A stretch of DNA of 7,047 bases from Bacteroidota bacterium. Lineage in GTDB: Bacteria > Bacteroidota > Bacteroidia > Bacteroidales > Paludibacteraceae. The stretch lies in contig JAFNAU010000097.1 of NCBI GenBank assembly GCA_017860335.1, positions 1 to 7,047 of the forward strand, written 5' to 3'. Below are positions 6,801 to 7,047 of this stretch, piece by piece. The first letter of the stretch is position 1. The number at the start of each line of letters is the position of its first letter. The notes below the pieces were generated by a model that saw only the letters and a program-made list of their open reading frames with translations, was not told the DNA's origin and ran no database searches. Both the position numbers and the translations under genes were made by a program.

Positions 6801-7047
6801 TTTAGTGTCTTCCTTCAGGGTTATATTCATTGTTGACGGACTGTTTACAGTAAATTGCTGTTCGACATATCCGATATAAGTTACATGTACAACAGATCCG
6901 GCGGGAACAGAAAGACTGAAACTGCCTATAGCGTTGCTAACAGTACCCATTGAACTGTTGGGAATGGAAATGTTGGCACCGATAATCGGATCGCCTTTCT
7001 CGTCGATAACTTTTCCCTGAAAGAGAACAGTTGGTTGATTTTGCTGA
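3900..7047 (-). CDS. SusC/RagA-family TonB-dependent outer-membrane transporter, N-terminus cut by window edge
   Basis: The frame is open from the right edge to the TAA at 3900-3902, giving 1048 visible residues. The ATG at 6950 is internal: in-frame sequence upstream (QQNQPTVLFQGKVIDEKG, then DPIIGANISIP) is the start of the carboxypeptidase-regulatory-like domain typical of SusC proteins, so only the signal peptide and perhaps a few residues are missing. Numbering from the first visible full codon: regulatory-like domain about 9-79 (GTVSNAIGSFSLSVPAG, YIGY); the SusC signature LNELVVIGYGVQKK at 84-97, which covers the usual TonB-box area; plug domain about 100-210 (VRIRGIGTVNNSDPLYIVDG, SVEILKDASSAAIYGARAANG); the remainder is the 22-strand barrel. 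Barrel hallmarks include RRDGSSNFG, an EF-hand-like loop DANGDGSISDEDK, and the C-terminal AENMLTLTKYDGFDPE and YPQSRTISVGANISL. No STN domain is visible, so sigma/anti-sigma signalling through this protein is unlikely. Inferred job: energised import of beta-glucan oligosaccharides with the SusD partner just downstream. Any promoter lies beyond the right edge. Confidence 0.95.
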   Translation of the reverse strand, partial: QQNQPTVLFQGKVIDEKGDPIIGANISIPNSSMGTVSNAIGSFSLSVPAGSVVHVTYIGYVEQQFTVNSPSTMNITLKEDTKSLNELVVIGYGVQKKSVVTAAISRVTAEQLNNTKPSRVEDVLKGKVSGVQITQSSGQPGSDSKVRIRGIGTVNNSDPLYIVDGMPVDGGINYLNPVDIQSVEILKDASSAAIYGARAANGVVLVTTKNGVAGKTKINYNVSYGWQNPWKKKSVLNAQEYMVIMNEGLINDGGLARYNNEQVMNAGTGTDWQDETFNYNAPIKNHQLSVSGGTDRSQYFLSLGYFDQQGIVGGDYGKSNYNRWSVRSNSTHTIFEEKSRDFLNKLRIGVNLGYSRDKSSSIDANSEYGSILGSALTFSPLIPVYADEETAAAILAKYPNAVKDKDGRVFSIPPSGFQEIANPVAMLNQPSSGLNNSDKIVSTFWGELSVLPELKFKSSYGVDLAFWGFDSYTFPYFLATQGKTVDVSTVQSEMNRGFKWQVENTLSYNKTFAGKHNVAAVLGQSAQKYTYRNLGGNDQQLLETDPLKANINSAIADRKLERVWGGTGGYNQATLASYFARLDYNYAERYILQATVRRDGSSNFGPNHKWATFPAFSLGWNLTNEEFLQDRPKWIDALKLRFSWGKNGNERIGAFRYTSLMDGGQNYYFGGGYKVNNGDPTKVGETGGAMQYGSSPASIPNPDVKWEESQQTDIGFETYLFKSAFTFSFDYFKKITNGMLMEQPIPSYVGQGSPIANVGDMQNWGLEFETGWKQTAGDFKYSVSANASYLKNKLIKLGNATGEQIYENAGASGVGSYVKGKNGEVFPYFYGYKTDGLFQNQAEIDAYVNTDGQKYQSAAKPGDVRFVDANGDGSISDEDKVKIGKGMPDWTFGLTLNAEWKNFDLNVFFQGTLGNDIFDFSQRGDIPAMNRPEWILQRWHGEGTSNTIPRMTIANANSNWRSSDLYIKDGSYARMKSVQLGYTLPVSMTRKVSIENLRIFVMAENMLTLTKYDGFDPEVASGGYTTIGIDRGIYPQSRTISVGANISL

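Noticed and set aside
6504..6836. Plus-strand open frame of 110 residues opposite the SusC plug region
   Set aside because: The minus strand here encodes the conserved SusC signature and plug motifs; the plus-strand product looks like a random shadow translation.
6948..6950. ATG at 6950 as the true start of the SusC gene
   Set aside because: The frame stays open to the right edge and the upstream residues (GKVIDEKGDPIIGANISIP) are an integral part of the regulatory-like domain; a start here would remove half that domain and the signal peptide.
1..7047. Insertion sequences, phage genes, CRISPR arrays, tRNA or other RNA genes, defence systems
   Set aside because: Almost the whole window is occupied by four coherent utilization-locus genes; no transposase, regularly spaced repeat, tRNA-like or defence-protein sequence was seen.

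Overview
The window is a piece of a Bacteroidota (Bacteroidetes) polysaccharide utilization locus. All four genes lie on the minus strand, so transcription runs from right to left. The evidence for the phylum is a SusC/SusD outer-membrane pair, lipoprotein signal peptides with acidic residues just after the lipid-carrying cysteine (clearest in the two middle genes), a BACON domain, and start sites with A-rich leaders rather than Shine-Dalgarno sequences. The gene style fits Bacteroidales, but the genus cannot be read from this sequence.

Layout in transcription order: (1) 7047-3900, a SusC-type TonB-dependent transporter that lacks only its extreme N-terminus at the window edge; (2) 3878-2340, its SusD-type glycan-binding partner, 21 nt downstream; (3) an 80-nt gap holding a perfect 13-bp stem-loop at 2284-2317; (4) 2259-718, a PKD-containing three-part lipoprotein, probably a surface glycan-binding protein; (5) a strong intrinsic terminator at 654-698; (6) 576-1, the N-terminal 192 residues of a lipoprotein with a BACON domain followed by the start of a glycoside hydrolase family 16 (GH16) catalytic domain, cut by the left edge.

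Inferred working model: the GH16 enzyme and the PKD lipoprotein sit on the cell surface, cut and capture a beta-glucan, and hand oligosaccharides to the SusC/SusD complex, which imports them into the periplasm with TonB energy. The order SusC-SusD-PKD lipoprotein-GH16, and the laminarinase-like start of the GH16 domain, point to a beta-1,3-glucan of the laminarin type as the most likely substrate. Mixed-linkage glucan and other GH16 substrates cannot be excluded because the catalytic motif lies outside the window.

No RNA genes, mobile elements, CRISPR arrays or plus-strand genes are supported. There is no gene-free stretch longer than 300 bases; the largest is the 141-nt gap at 577-717. I do not see an undescribed system. 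The points most worth a second look are the terminator that separates the enzyme from its transport operon without a recognisable promoter behind it, the intercistronic hairpin, and the unassigned central domain of the PKD lipoprotein.
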